NCBI GenBank assembly: GCA_018692915.1
Contig: JABHLG010000002.1
Coordinates: 1-44,766, forward strand
Reading direction: 5' to 3'
Source: Candidatus Woesearchaeota archaeon
Lineage (GTDB): Archaea > Nanobdellota > Nanobdellia > UBA10117 > JABICX01
Length of the DNA stretch: 44,766 nucleotides
Shown here: positions 9,948 to 20,568 of the stretch, piece after piece
Layout of the letters: every line of letters starts with the position of its first letter
How positions within the stretch are numbered: position 1 is the stretch's first letter
The notes under the pieces: model-generated
The model's input: the letters and a program-made list of their open reading frames with translations, nothing else
Told to the model about the DNA's origin: nothing
Databases searched by the model: none
Position numbers and translations under genes: made by a program

Positions 9948-10988
9948 TTATTCCAATAAAATATCATAACTATATCGATTGATTTTAGGTGCAAAATATC
10001 CACTTCGGACACCCTTGATTGATTTAACTTTTCTACCTAATTTTTCAATCATCTGCTTGATTTCAGCACCGCGTTCTTTAACTTTGTCTACGTGCTCAAA
10101 TTGATATAAATGAATTACAGCACCTTTTTTAGCAACATTAAGTGTTTCTTTTAAAAATTTATGTGATTCTCCAGGAAGCACCATTATAATGCGGTTAAAC
10201 TTTTCATTTAAATTAGGTATTTCAATATGTGCATCACCCTTGACTATATTTATTCTGTTTTCAAATTTGTTAAGTTTTAAATTTTCTTTAAAGAATCGCA
10301 CTGCTGCAGGATTCCATTCAATTGCAGTTATCTTTGATAGTGGTTTGTGTTTTGCAATTACTAATGGATATGGACCTACTCCTGCAAATACAACTAAAAC
10401 ATTTTCTTTTGGCTTGATTAACTTTAGAACTCGCAGTCTTTCAGTGCCTAGCCTAGCTGAGAAATAAGCTTTATTTAAATCAGTTTTAATTTTAACACCT
10501 GACTCCTTATGAATTGTTTCAGTTCGGTTTTCTCCAACTAAAACCTTAATTTTTCTTATTCGATATTTGCCATTAGTTTTATTAGCTTTTTTAGCTACAA
10601 TATTTATACTTGGTTTCATTCGTTTTAGTGTCCAAGCAATGCTTTTTTCTAAAGGAACAATTTCTTCAGGAACTTCAAGAACTGCAATATCTCCAACAAC
10701 TTCAAAACCACGATTTATTGATTCAACTTTGTCTGCAGGAATAACTTTCTTCAATGCGTCTCTCAAGTTTTCAACTTTCTTATCATCTATTTTAATTAAA
10801 TTCCGTTCTTCAATAGTTCCTATGAATTTGTTTACTATGTCTTTTTGTTTAGCTTTATCTATAATCGGAAGTAGAACATATTTTCCAGAGTGCCCTATCT
10901 TAAATTGATCATTAAACCAACTCTTGCTTCGTAAGAACTTCTTTAGTTCTTGTGTATTTTCCTTCTTAGTTTTAAAACATCTGACCAT
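9948..10988 (-). CDS. Trm5/Tyw2-family class I SAM-dependent tRNA methyltransferase
   Basis: VVGDIAVLEVPEE, VLVGENRTETIHKESG, DLNKAYFSARLGTERLRV and VLVVFAGVGPYPLVIAKH. Confidence 0.85.
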   Translation of the reverse strand: MVRCFKTKKENTQELKKFLRSKSWFNDQFKIGHSGKYVLLPIIDKAKQKDIVNKFIGTIEERNLIKIDDKKVENLRDALKKVIPADKVESINRGFEVVGDIAVLEVPEEIVPLEKSIAWTLKRMKPSINIVAKKANKTNGKYRIRKIKVLVGENRTETIHKESGVKIKTDLNKAYFSARLGTERLRVLKLIKPKENVLVVFAGVGPYPLVIAKHKPLSKITAIEWNPAAVRFFKENLKLNKFENRINIVKGDAHIEIPNLNEKFNRIIMVLPGESHKFLKETLNVAKKGAVIHLYQFEHVDKVKERGAEIKQMIEKLGRKVKSIKGVRSGYFAPKINRYSYDILLE

Positions 10989-11056
10989 TTTATATGATAT
11001 AATCGATATTTTTAACTATACCTATTAATAATAAAAATTATAAAATAAATAAAAAA

Positions 11057-11626
11057 TTATGCTTCTGTTTTCAAAACTTTTCTTAAACTAAGAGCTTCTG
11101 TTTCCTGTTTACGATTCATGTTTAGAATAGAAACCATCAATTCACGTTCTTCTTTAAGAATATCTGACAGCACACTATCTTCTCTAGCTTCAGAATATGC
11201 GAGTTTTTGTAGTTGAGCAGTTTCAACAATTATTCCTTGCATCTGTTCCATATATCTTTTTCTATTAGCTATAACTGTTGGATGTGTAGGATTTGTTGTT
11301 TTACCCATGGTTTCGTGACCGCGCATTAAATCACTCATTACCTGTTTGTAATATACTCTTTTTGTATTAACTCGTGCTAGTATGTCTAATAACAATTTTC
11401 TTTCTTTGTTACCTAGTTCCAATAATTCTTTAATTTTCACTTTTTTCGCAGCATCAATATTTAATTCACTGTTTTCTAAAGTATATTCATCATCTATTAA
11501 TGTACTCATTTTTTTAAATGCCACTAATATCTGATCAAAATTCATAGGGTTTCCTTTTTTCATGGGATTTTCTATTTGTTGTTCTACTTGTACTTCTTTT
11601 TTTCTAAGTCTTCCAAGCCATCCCAT
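11057..11626 (-). CDS. Hypothetical coiled-coil protein
   Basis: 189 aa helical ORF. Confidence 0.5.
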   Translation of the reverse strand: MGWLGRLRKKEVQVEQQIENPMKKGNPMNFDQILVAFKKMSTLIDDEYTLENSELNIDAAKKVKIKELLELGNKERKLLLDILARVNTKRVYYKQVMSDLMRGHETMGKTTNPTHPTVIANRKRYMEQMQGIIVETAQLQKLAYSEAREDSVLSDILKEERELMVSILNMNRKQETEALSLRKVLKTEA

Positions 11627-11805
11627 TATTTTTTACCCCCCAATGCTCTTAATATAGTTTTTCTAGCACTTTCTAGTGGTTTTTTTGTTTTACGAAATAA
11701 TGCTGGCTCTTTTTTTAATAGTGTTTCAATGCTATTTATCCGCTTAGCTATAGATACAAGGTGTCTTTTTTCTGTTGCATTCATAACTGGTTTTTTTAGT
11801 ACCAT
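11626..11805 (-). CDS. Hypothetical small basic protein
   Basis: 59 aa ORF not in the track (MVLKKPVMNATEKRHLVSIAKRINSIETLLKKEPALFRKTKKPLESARKTILRALGGKK). Stop overlaps the next start (TAATG). Confidence 0.5.
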   Translation of the reverse strand: MVLKKPVMNATEKRHLVSIAKRINSIETLLKKEPALFRKTKKPLESARKTILRALGGKK

Positions 11806-11899
11806 TTTAAGAATAGATAGCTTATATAGTATTTATAATTTGTTTATAACTAACTAGTAATGTCTAAACTGTTAAATTAAATCTTTAACTAAACAAAAT

Positions 11900-12637
11900 A
11901 TGCTATATTTAGTTAGTTTAGGTTTAAGTTTTAAAGATTTGTCAGTTAGGTCATTAGAAGTTCTAAAAAAGTGCTCTGAAGTTTATCTTGAAAATTATAC
12001 CTCTGCCAGTGATTTTTCACTAAAGCAACTTGAGAAGTTAATTGGAAAGAAAGTAGTAGTTTTAAATAGAGACCATGTTGAAATTGTAAAACCTTTTTTC
12101 AATAATGCAAAGACGCGAAACATAGCACTTCTAGTTTATGGAGATGCACTTTCAGCCACAACACATACTGAAATTCTTCAATCTGCAAAGAAGAAAAAGA
12201 TTAAAGTTGAAATTTTACATGGACCTTCAATCCTGACAGCTATTGCAGATACAGGACTTTCACTTTATAAATTTGGCAAAGCTGCTTCAGTTCCATTTTG
12301 GCAAAATAATTTCAAACCAGAAAGCTTTTTTGATATTCTTGAAGAAAATCAAAAGATTCAAGCACATACACTATTTCTTTTAGATTTAAGACCTGAGTTA
12401 AATAAATTCATGACCGTAAAAGAAGCAATTGATGTCCTGATTAAGATTGCAAGAAAGCGAAAGTCAAAAGTGTTCACAAATAGCACATTTTGTATTGGCT
12501 GCTCTCAATTAGGAACTTCTGAGCAAATTATAAAATCTGGAGCTGCTAAGGAATTAATGAGCAAGCGATTTGGAACACCTGCATGTCTTATTATTCCGGG
12601 AAAGCTAGCAGATTATGAGATGGAGGCTTTAAAGTAA
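11900..12637 (+). CDS. dphB: Diphthine synthase
   Basis: MLYLVSLGLSFKDLSVRSLEVLKKCSEVYLENYTS, LVYGDALSATTH and FGTPACLIIPGKL. Confidence 0.92.
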   Translation: MLYLVSLGLSFKDLSVRSLEVLKKCSEVYLENYTSASDFSLKQLEKLIGKKVVVLNRDHVEIVKPFFNNAKTRNIALLVYGDALSATTHTEILQSAKKKKIKVEILHGPSILTAIADTGLSLYKFGKAASVPFWQNNFKPESFFDILEENQKIQAHTLFLLDLRPELNKFMTVKEAIDVLIKIARKRKSKVFTNSTFCIGCSQLGTSEQIIKSGAAKELMSKRFGTPACLIIPGKLADYEMEALK

Positions 12638-13209
12638 TGTCTCGTGTGGAGAAATGGAAGCTTAAAAGATATCTTAAGAGAGTTAGGAAAGCATATCGGA
12701 AAATGTATAAGAAAACGGACGCAGATATGCGTGGACACTTTTTTTATAATTTACATAGAACTGAAACGTTACTTCAACAATTGCTTACTGAAAATAAAGA
12801 TATTGTTAAGTTAAAAAATGATATAAAACATAAAGTAGCACGTCAGAAAATTATTAGAGCTAAAATAAAAAATCTTGTTGATAAAGTTAAAATACGACGA
12901 GAAGCAGAACTTAATTTTCAAGATATTATTCATGAAAAGAGATTATTATCAAAAGAATATGGACTTCTTGTTGACGAAGAAAATGAATTGAGACGAGAAG
13001 TAAATAAAAGCACGCCTGCTTTGGAAAAAGCTTTGAAAAAAGAACTTGAAAATCAGTTTAAAATATTACTAAGTGAGTTAGAAATATTTGAAATAAGAGT
13101 TAAGGAAAGAGTTGCTAAGGGCGATATTACTAAACGTTCTTACAAATGGAACTTTAAGCGTTATATTGAGCCACTTAAAAAATATCATCATACATTTTGG
13201 TTTAATTAG
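12637..13209 (+). CDS. Hypothetical charged coiled-coil protein
   Basis: 190 aa, Lys/Glu-rich helical; translationally coupled to dphB. Confidence 0.5.
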   Translation: MSRVEKWKLKRYLKRVRKAYRKMYKKTDADMRGHFFYNLHRTETLLQQLLTENKDIVKLKNDIKHKVARQKIIRAKIKNLVDKVKIRREAELNFQDIIHEKRLLSKEYGLLVDEENELRREVNKSTPALEKALKKELENQFKILLSELEIFEIRVKERVAKGDITKRSYKWNFKRYIEPLKKYHHTFWFN

Positions 13210-13260
13210 TTTTACAGTTTTTTTACAAAATATATATAAATATCCTATGGTATACAAGTT

Positions 13261-15126
13261 ATGCAATCTCGTAAAGAGCGAACAGTATTCCTATTCACGA
13301 TGCTCTTAATGCTGGGAGCATTTCTCGCAGGACAGTTGTACGCTGGAGATATAACTGGTGCAGCAACCGGAGAGGCATGGGATTTTGAGGGTGCTACAAG
13401 TGCCAGCGATTATTTTCAAATTGTTAAGTTATCCATTGATGCACCTCTGATTAATTTTATTATATCGTTTATTATGACTTTTGCAATTATGAATTATGCA
13501 GCATCAAAAGCATTTGGTGGTAAAGGTGGTTATGGAGATGAGTCGAGTAAAGCTGCAATGTCTATATTTTCTTTGGCAGGGGCATTATTAGGTGCATGGT
13601 ATTATTCAGAAGTTATTGTGGGGTATCTTGCGTTTTTCATAACAATTATGTTGGCAGTAACTTTATTACAATTTGTATCAAATTTAAAAGAGGGAGATAA
13701 ATCTGGATATGCTAAATTAGCTTTATATGGAGCAGGTTCAGCAGTCATCGGACTTTCAATGTTTTATTTTGAACATCTTGGAATGAAAGGTTGGGGCGCA
13801 GTAATTACATTTATTGGATTTATTATGTTGATTATAGGTATAATTGGCATTATGAAGGACTGGAAGTTTGGAGATAGCTCTGGTGGAGGCTCTGGTAATA
13901 GTTTATTCGGTGGAAATAAAAATCCAGATCCAGCAGATAATAGTAATTTAGGTAAAGAACCAAAAACAATTACAGATATTGCAGATGATGATAAAGATGT
14001 TGCTGGAGATATTATTGATGAAGAAAAAGGATTTGTAAAAATGTACAAAGCAATTGAAAATTGGAATTTTAATTTAGCTTCTGCAATTGCTACAAATGAA
14101 TTAAGAGATATTATAAAAATTAGAGATAATTTGAAACGAGAATATGAAGAAGTTGCTAATATTAGAGATTATTCTGTTAAAAAAGCTCAATTAAATACAA
14201 TTAATGATATGCGAGATAATTCAAATAGACTTCGGAAAATGATGTCACTACAGACTTATCGTAATTTAGCAGTAAAATCTTTTGGAAAATCTGCAATAAA
14301 TCCATCATTTATTGGTTATTTAGCATTAATGTCAAAAATATCTTCAACAGGTTTTGGTAAAGCCGGAAGAATTAAAAAATTATCCCGTTCACCAACATAT
14401 CAATTAACAAGAAGAAATGCTTTGAATATAATTAAAGCAACGTTTATGCCGTTAGTGGAGAGGAACAAAGAACTTTTGCAAGCAAAGGAAAAATTAGAAG
14501 AGGGCATGTCTGAAAGAGATAGAGCAATAATTGCGGGAGTTAATCACCAGGTAGAAGAAGTTCTTTATGAGATTAAAAGAGAACTTACCGATATTAAAGT
14601 TATGTTTAATTTTGATCGTAAAGTATATGCAGAAATAAAAAACTTTAGAAAAAATATTATTAAGCTTGTTGATAAAGATGCTTCTAGTAATATAGCTATG
14701 ATTAAAAATATGCTTAAAAAATTAAAGCAAATAAATCGCGAAGATAATGTTGAAGAAAGATTAGGCAAACAATTAGTTATATTACTGAAAGATTCTATTA
14801 TAAAAATAAAAGCGCTAAAGGATTTTAATCTTAAAAAAAGAGAGATAGTATTACAAGAATTAACTGCTGCTTTTAATATGGCTGTAGAATTAGAGAAAGA
14901 AGAAATAAAAGTTTCTAAATTTATTGTTATTCTAGATGAAATAATTGAACGAGATGGCGTTGGATTTATAAATAAACCTAAAGAATATTTTGAGATGATA
15001 GAATTACAAATTGATGTACATGGAAAAATCGTTGTAAATCATGAAAAACTTCTTGGTAATGTATTAAAATTAATTGAAAATGCTGAAAAAACATTAGAGC
15101 ATAAATTACAATATGATCATTATTAG
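13261..15126 (+). CDS. Multi-TM protein with long C-terminal coiled-coil, pilus-locus associated
   Basis: Signal-like N-terminus followed by DITGAATG, several TM helices, and about 350 aa of charged helical sequence. Confidence 0.6.
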   Translation: MQSRKERTVFLFTMLLMLGAFLAGQLYAGDITGAATGEAWDFEGATSASDYFQIVKLSIDAPLINFIISFIMTFAIMNYAASKAFGGKGGYGDESSKAAMSIFSLAGALLGAWYYSEVIVGYLAFFITIMLAVTLLQFVSNLKEGDKSGYAKLALYGAGSAVIGLSMFYFEHLGMKGWGAVITFIGFIMLIIGIIGIMKDWKFGDSSGGGSGNSLFGGNKNPDPADNSNLGKEPKTITDIADDDKDVAGDIIDEEKGFVKMYKAIENWNFNLASAIATNELRDIIKIRDNLKREYEEVANIRDYSVKKAQLNTINDMRDNSNRLRKMMSLQTYRNLAVKSFGKSAINPSFIGYLALMSKISSTGFGKAGRIKKLSRSPTYQLTRRNALNIIKATFMPLVERNKELLQAKEKLEEGMSERDRAIIAGVNHQVEEVLYEIKRELTDIKVMFNFDRKVYAEIKNFRKNIIKLVDKDASSNIAMIKNMLKKLKQINREDNVEERLGKQLVILLKDSIIKIKALKDFNLKKREIVLQELTAAFNMAVELEKEEIKVSKFIVILDEIIERDGVGFINKPKEYFEMIELQIDVHGKIVVNHEKLLGNVLKLIENAEKTLEHKLQYDHY

Positions 15127-15231
15127 TTAGGTATCTTAGAAACATTTATATTAAACTATAGACTACAGTTTAAATGGCACGAATCAAAGATTCGCTAATC
15201 TTATTTATAAAATTAGGAGTATGTAACTAAT

Positions 15232-15870
15232 ATGGCAAACGCTACCTTAGCAAATACACAGATAGCACCATTATCAGAATCTTTGCAGTTTATGAAAGAC
15301 TTTGGATTTTTTGAGGTTGTTCTTCCACTTATTTTAGTATTTGCAATATTTTATGGCGTTCTTATATTTACACATATATTTGGTGAGCCTGATGACAAAA
15401 CAAGACCGCTTTATGCGATAATCTCATTTATTGCAGCATTTTTTGTAATTGCATCAACAGATGTTGTTAAAATGATAAATGAAATAATACCTGCAGCATC
15501 TTTTATGTTAATACTCGTTGTGTTTTTACTTATGGTTTTAGGAATGCTCGGCATTAGACCTGCAAAAAAAGATTATTTTGAGAATAGCACATGGACTGCA
15601 AAATTTATTGTTTTAATTTTAATACTTATATTTTTAGGCGTTGTTGATATGTCTCTTGAAAGTGTTGAAATTCCCGTTATTCATGATGTAGCGAGCGGAT
15701 TTGCAGATGATGGTGGTTCTGGAAGTAGCTCAGGTGGTTCTGGAGGCAGTTCAGGACCTAGTGGTTTATCTAGCGAACAAATAAGTATTATGGTTAACTT
15801 TGCAATAGTGCTCGCGTTAATGGTTGGTTTGCCACTCGCGACAATATATTTCATAGTAAAGGCAAAATAA
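15232..15870 (+). CDS. Multi-TM protein, pilus-locus associated
   Basis: 212 aa; SLQFMKDFGFFEVVLPLILVFAIFYGVL; Gly/Ser-rich loop before the last TM. Confidence 0.6.
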   Translation: MANATLANTQIAPLSESLQFMKDFGFFEVVLPLILVFAIFYGVLIFTHIFGEPDDKTRPLYAIISFIAAFFVIASTDVVKMINEIIPAASFMLILVVFLLMVLGMLGIRPAKKDYFENSTWTAKFIVLILILIFLGVVDMSLESVEIPVIHDVASGFADDGGSGSSSGGSGGSSGPSGLSSEQISIMVNFAIVLALMVGLPLATIYFIVKAK

Positions 15871-15872
15871 TA

Positions 15873-16529
15873 ATGGTATCATTACTATCTGGAGTTCAGT
15901 TTCTAAAGGAATTTGGTATATTTACAATTATTATGCCTTTTATGCTTGTATTTACATTAACATATGGTGTTTTATCTTATGTAAAACCTTTTGGAGATGA
16001 TAAGTTCATAAATTCAATTTTAGCATTCATAATCGCATTTTTATCAATTCAATTTATGCCCATTTTAATATTTATTCAATTAATTGTTCCTTATTTGTTT
16101 GGATTATTTTTAGTTATGATTATGATTCTTATTTTGTTTAGATTTATTGGAGTTAAAGATGATACTATGCAAAGTGCTGTTACTCATCCAGGTGTTTATG
16201 GTGTAATAATTGCCGTTCTTTTAATTGGTGTATTTATTTTCCTTAGTGAGAGTTTTCCCGAGTTAAGTGTTTCAAATCAAGAAAGTAGTTCAGGAAATGT
16301 ATTATCTGGAATTAATACTGGAAGTGGAGGAGGAGATTCTGGAACAAATACTGTATTAATAACTGAAACTAATGATGGAACAACAACAGTTCTCCCCGAG
16401 AGTAGTTTTGATGAGCGTCAGGATTTGCTTAGAAATACGATTTTTCATCCAACAATATTATCTTTATTAGTAATGTTTATTGTATTCGGAACTGCTACAT
16501 ACATGGTTACGGTAGTTAAAGTAGCTTAA
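15873..16529 (+). CDS. Multi-TM protein paralogous to the preceding gene
   Basis: GVQFLKEFGIFTIIMPFMLVFTLTYGVL matches the N-terminus of 15232-15870. Confidence 0.6.
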   Translation: MVSLLSGVQFLKEFGIFTIIMPFMLVFTLTYGVLSYVKPFGDDKFINSILAFIIAFLSIQFMPILIFIQLIVPYLFGLFLVMIMILILFRFIGVKDDTMQSAVTHPGVYGVIIAVLLIGVFIFLSESFPELSVSNQESSSGNVLSGINTGSGGGDSGTNTVLITETNDGTTTVLPESSFDERQDLLRNTIFHPTILSLLVMFIVFGTATYMVTVVKVA

Positions 16530-16545
16530 ATTTTAAAATAATTAT

Positions 16546-17322
16546 TTATTTTTTCTTAGGTCTTCCACGTTTACTTGTAGAAGTTGTTGATGAAATAGGT
16601 TTTTTCTTTACCTTACCAACAACTTTAGAAAGTTCTTTTACGTTTTGCGTGAATGTAGGCATTATTTTACCAAAGACTTGTGTAAGTGCTTTGATTTCAG
16701 AATCAACATTTGTTATACTTTTATTATATTCTGAAACTTTATTCATAATTGATTTTTGAGTTTCATTTAATCTAGTTTGCATATCAGTTACAGTTTTAGT
16801 CATGGTGGTAATCTTTGTGTCAATATCTTTTTTCCAAGCATCAAGATTATCTATTTTTGCAGTTAGTTTTTCAAATTTCTCATCAATTATTGTTTCAGCA
16901 ATTTGTTCAATATCATCAGTCATAAGTGTAACATGGTCTTTGTGTTCTTCATGTTCTATAGGAATATTTTCTTTTGCTGGAGGCATTGGTGGTTCAGGTA
17001 TATTATTATCTATTTGAGGAATATTCATTTTTGGCATACTTGGAGGTGGTAATTGTTGTTGTGGAGGAGGCATTTGTGGTGGTGCATCCATTGGAGCAGG
17101 TCCAAATTGTGGTGCTGCTGAGCCAAATTGATTAGGATTCATATTTGGAGGAGGCATTTGTGGTGGTGCATTCATTTGTTGCTTTAATGCGGGAGAAATG
17201 TTTGGTTCAGGCATAGGACCGCCCCCTGGTGGAGGTGGGAAAAAATCGTTTCCTTCTCCAAAAGTATCATGTGATAAGTCTTCTACAGGTTCCTTCTTTT
17301 TTAGAAAATCAAGTAATGCCAT
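16546..17322 (-). CDS. Pro/Gln/Met-rich linker plus coiled-coil protein
   Basis: PPQMPPPNMNPNQFGSAAPQFGPAPMDAPPQMPPPQQQLPPP low-complexity segment, then a helical region and a basic tail. Confidence 0.55.
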   Translation of the reverse strand: MALLDFLKKKEPVEDLSHDTFGEGNDFFPPPPGGGPMPEPNISPALKQQMNAPPQMPPPNMNPNQFGSAAPQFGPAPMDAPPQMPPPQQQLPPPSMPKMNIPQIDNNIPEPPMPPAKENIPIEHEEHKDHVTLMTDDIEQIAETIIDEKFEKLTAKIDNLDAWKKDIDTKITTMTKTVTDMQTRLNETQKSIMNKVSEYNKSITNVDSEIKALTQVFGKIMPTFTQNVKELSKVVGKVKKKPISSTTSTSKRGRPKKK

Positions 17323-17376
17323 TTTAATATCCGTTATATCTTCTAATATATAGTTTCAAATATATATAATTTTCCT

Positions 17377-17754
17377 CTACTCTTCTTTGTTACTAATTTT
17401 TTCTTCAATTAATTCTTCAACATCTTCTTTATTCATAATACTTAGAGGATTTATTATTTCCATATATCTTTCAATAACCTTTACACTATCTTTACTAGCA
17501 AAATTATTAATATGTTCAGAAATTTTATTTAATTGATCTAAATTCTCTTGCATTTGTTTTCTTAAATCCTGTGCAGTTTTGTTAAAATCTTCTGCTTCTT
17601 GCACAAGTTTTTGATTTGTTTCTATTAGATTGTTTTCAATAAGTTCAATATGATTTCTTAAGCCAGTTACTCTTTCTTCTACTAACTTAATTTTTCTATC
17701 CATTTGAGATAGCGCACTTACAATCATTCTTTGTCCATCTTGTTCAGGTTTCAT
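17377..17754 (-). CDS. Coiled-coil protein
   Basis: 125 aa heptad-like helical ORF. Confidence 0.5.
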   Translation of the reverse strand: MKPEQDGQRMIVSALSQMDRKIKLVEERVTGLRNHIELIENNLIETNQKLVQEAEDFNKTAQDLRKQMQENLDQLNKISEHINNFASKDSVKVIERYMEIINPLSIMNKEDVEELIEEKISNKEE

Positions 17755-17827
17755 TTTAGCTCCAAAAACTATATATCTTATACATATGTAATTTTATATA
17801 ACTATAAATGTTACTTAATCCTTAGCA

Positions 17828-20095
17828 ATGGTAAAAACTAACGAAAAAACTCAGAAAAACTATAGAATTATATCTGAAGGCAATCAAAAAACATTACTTA
17901 TTAATTATGAAGGCTACGCAATTGTTCCGAGTATTGAAGATAGACCTTTTTGTATGGCACAAGTAATAAATCTCCTACTTGATGTTGGTTCTGTAACACA
18001 AGTAGCATTTAGACAACGAGAAGATTTTATTTATGATGGTGCTCAGGCAGAAGCACTCTCAGAATTAGCTGAATTTATTAAAGGTTTATTAGAAAATGAT
18101 CATGTTTTAGGTAGTGCATCTTTTGGAGGATGTTCTGTTTGCTTACCTGCGCGCAGAAATTTTATGGAAATATTTGTTATGTCTGAACTTAGGGAAGACC
18201 CTATTGGCGCATATGTTCATCTTACTAAACGTCTCCAAGAAGAGAAATCTACAAAGAGAGTTTGCACTAATTGTAAGCGAAGCAATGATACATTTGCTAA
18301 ATTACTTGAGAATATATTTAATAAAATGTCAAAACTTGCTATAATAAAACAAGTAATTCCTCATTTGAAAAATTATGATCCAAGTAATAGAGATATATAC
18401 AAAATTATTTTTAATCCTGAAATTAAGCCAAATTTCTTATTTGCAAAAGTTGCAAAGACTCTTCCAATTGGCGCAAAAGAACTTAGTGCATATGATGTTA
18501 GTGGGAATAGAATTATTATTCTTAAAAAGAAAGAAGATATTCGACCCATATATCATTTAGTTCCCCCTGAATATGATCTTTTAGAAGAGCATTATTTGAT
18601 TTTAGGTAGAGCAAAAGATATTTTAGCAAAACATAAGCCAACTAAAGCAGAGTTTGTTGATCCAGAACATACAAGAGAAGTTTTCAAAAAAGTTGGAAAA
18701 GACCTTATTTCAGATCTTGTTCGGTCAAAAGGAATGAACGTAGATTATGATTTAATTGACAAGCTTGCAGATATTCTTGTTAGATATACAATTGGCTTTG
18801 GCTTAATTGAGTTAATATTAAAAGACCCAAAAGTTCAGGACATTTCTATAAATTCTCCTGCTTCAATGACTCAAATTACAATTATACATGCAGATTATGG
18901 CGAATGTGTTACAAATATAACAATTACACCTATGGATGTTGATGCATGGGCAACAAAACTTAGATTAATGTCTGGCAGACCGCTTGATGAATCAAATCCC
19001 GTTTTAGATGCAGAATTATTAGTTCCTGGCTCAAGGTCTAGAGTTGCAGTTATACAACCACCACTTAGTCCAAGTGGATTAGCATTTTCATTTAGAAGGC
19101 ATAGAGATAGACCGTGGACACTTCCACTTTTTGTTAAGAATAGAATGCTTACACATTTAGCTGCAGGACTTTTAGATTTTATAATTCAAGGTGGAAGAAC
19201 AATGTTGGTTGCAGGAACACGTTCTGCTGGAAAAACCAGTGTTTTAGCATCACTTATGGTTCAAATTCCTAGAACTGTTCGTATAATTACTGTTGAAGAT
19301 ACACTTGAAATTCCAGTTTATGAATTTAAGAAATTAAATTATGATATTCAGTCACTTAAGGTTCAGTCTGTTATAACAAAAGGCGAGCAGGAAATCACTG
19401 CTGCAGAAGGTATTAGAACAAGTCTTAGAATGGGAGATTCTAGTTTAATTGTTGGGGAAGTTCGTTCTGAAGAAGCAATAGCTCTTTATGAAGCAATGAG
19501 AGTTGGAGCTTTAGCAAATGTTGTTGCAGGAACAATCCATGGTGATAGTCCTTATGGTGTTTTTGATAGAGTTGTAAATGATCTGAAAGTGCCAAAGACC
19601 AGTTTTAAAGCAACAGATATTATTGTTGTTTGTAATCCAGTTAAATCTGCATCTGGCTTAAAACAACAAAGAAGAGTTGTTCAGATTACAGAGGTTAGAA
19701 AGGATTGGGATGAAGACCCTCTAAAAGAACATGGTTTTGTTGATTTAATGGTCTATAATCCAAAAACAGACCAGCTTGAAGCAACAGATGCTTTGCTTCA
19801 GGGAGAGAGCGATGTATTAAAGTCAATTGGCTCTCGAGTTAGAGAATGGGCGGGAGATTTTGAAGCAATCTGGCAGAATATCGAACTTAGAGCAAAGATT
19901 GTTCAAGATATTTTGGATGCTGCTGAAAATCAAAACAAACCACAAATTTTAGAAGCAGATTTTGTTGTTCAATCAAATGACGTTCTTCACACAATAATGG
20001 ATCAAATCAAAGAGAGCGAAGGTAAAACTGATACAAAACTTATCTATAATGAATGGCTAGCCTGGTTCAAACAAAAGATTTCTAAGATTGACTAA
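17828..20095 (+). CDS. Type II/IV secretion system (TadA/VirB11/archaellum-type) ATPase
   Basis: Walker A AGTRSAGKTSVLASL, VEDTLEIPV, SLIVGEVRSEEA and AGTIHGDSPYGVFDRV. N-terminal CSVC...CTNC putative zinc site. Confidence 0.93.
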   Translation: MVKTNEKTQKNYRIISEGNQKTLLINYEGYAIVPSIEDRPFCMAQVINLLLDVGSVTQVAFRQREDFIYDGAQAEALSELAEFIKGLLENDHVLGSASFGGCSVCLPARRNFMEIFVMSELREDPIGAYVHLTKRLQEEKSTKRVCTNCKRSNDTFAKLLENIFNKMSKLAIIKQVIPHLKNYDPSNRDIYKIIFNPEIKPNFLFAKVAKTLPIGAKELSAYDVSGNRIIILKKKEDIRPIYHLVPPEYDLLEEHYLILGRAKDILAKHKPTKAEFVDPEHTREVFKKVGKDLISDLVRSKGMNVDYDLIDKLADILVRYTIGFGLIELILKDPKVQDISINSPASMTQITIIHADYGECVTNITITPMDVDAWATKLRLMSGRPLDESNPVLDAELLVPGSRSRVAVIQPPLSPSGLAFSFRRHRDRPWTLPLFVKNRMLTHLAAGLLDFIIQGGRTMLVAGTRSAGKTSVLASLMVQIPRTVRIITVEDTLEIPVYEFKKLNYDIQSLKVQSVITKGEQEITAAEGIRTSLRMGDSSLIVGEVRSEEAIALYEAMRVGALANVVAGTIHGDSPYGVFDRVVNDLKVPKTSFKATDIIVVCNPVKSASGLKQQRRVVQITEVRKDWDEDPLKEHGFVDLMVYNPKTDQLEATDALLQGESDVLKSIGSRVREWAGDFEAIWQNIELRAKIVQDILDAAENQNKPQILEADFVVQSNDVLHTIMDQIKESEGKTDTKLIYNEWLAWFKQKISKID

Positions 20096-20096
20096 A

Positions 20097-20561
20097 ATGA
20101 ATACATTAAATCTGAAAAAGTTAGTAAAAGAAATTGTTGGGAGAGCTGATGAGCTGAAGAGGAAGCATATTGAGAACAAAGATGCTCTGGTGAATTATGC
20201 TTGTATATTTTCTCAGAGTAAAGATGAGTATGATGAATTGCTTGAAGCTGCGAAAAAGATGGGAACTGTTGTTAAAGAAACTCCAACTGGATTACTCTTT
20301 CAGATTAAGCCGCTAAAAACTGTAGCAGGAGACCTAAAACTGCTAAAAATCCGTATTTATGATCCAACTAGACCTGAACAAGGAGATGCAGATTTCACTA
20401 TATCTAACTTTGCTGCATTTGAGAAGAAATACCTACCTAAAAGTGGTTTCAAGCTAATAAAACGCCCTGATTTTGTAATGATTGAGCTTATGGACCATAA
20501 GTTTGATGTCCGTGCATATTTCTCAAATCCAACTTTAGAAGTTCAGTTGAATATTAAATAA
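20097..20561 (+). CDS. Conserved archaeal hypothetical protein
   Basis: ORF overlapping the ATPase stop region; RPDFVMIELMDHKFDVRAYFSNPT. Confidence 0.55.
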   Translation: MNTLNLKKLVKEIVGRADELKRKHIENKDALVNYACIFSQSKDEYDELLEAAKKMGTVVKETPTGLLFQIKPLKTVAGDLKLLKIRIYDPTRPEQGDADFTISNFAAFEKKYLPKSGFKLIKRPDFVMIELMDHKFDVRAYFSNPTLEVQLNIK

Positions 20562-20568
20562 GACCAAA

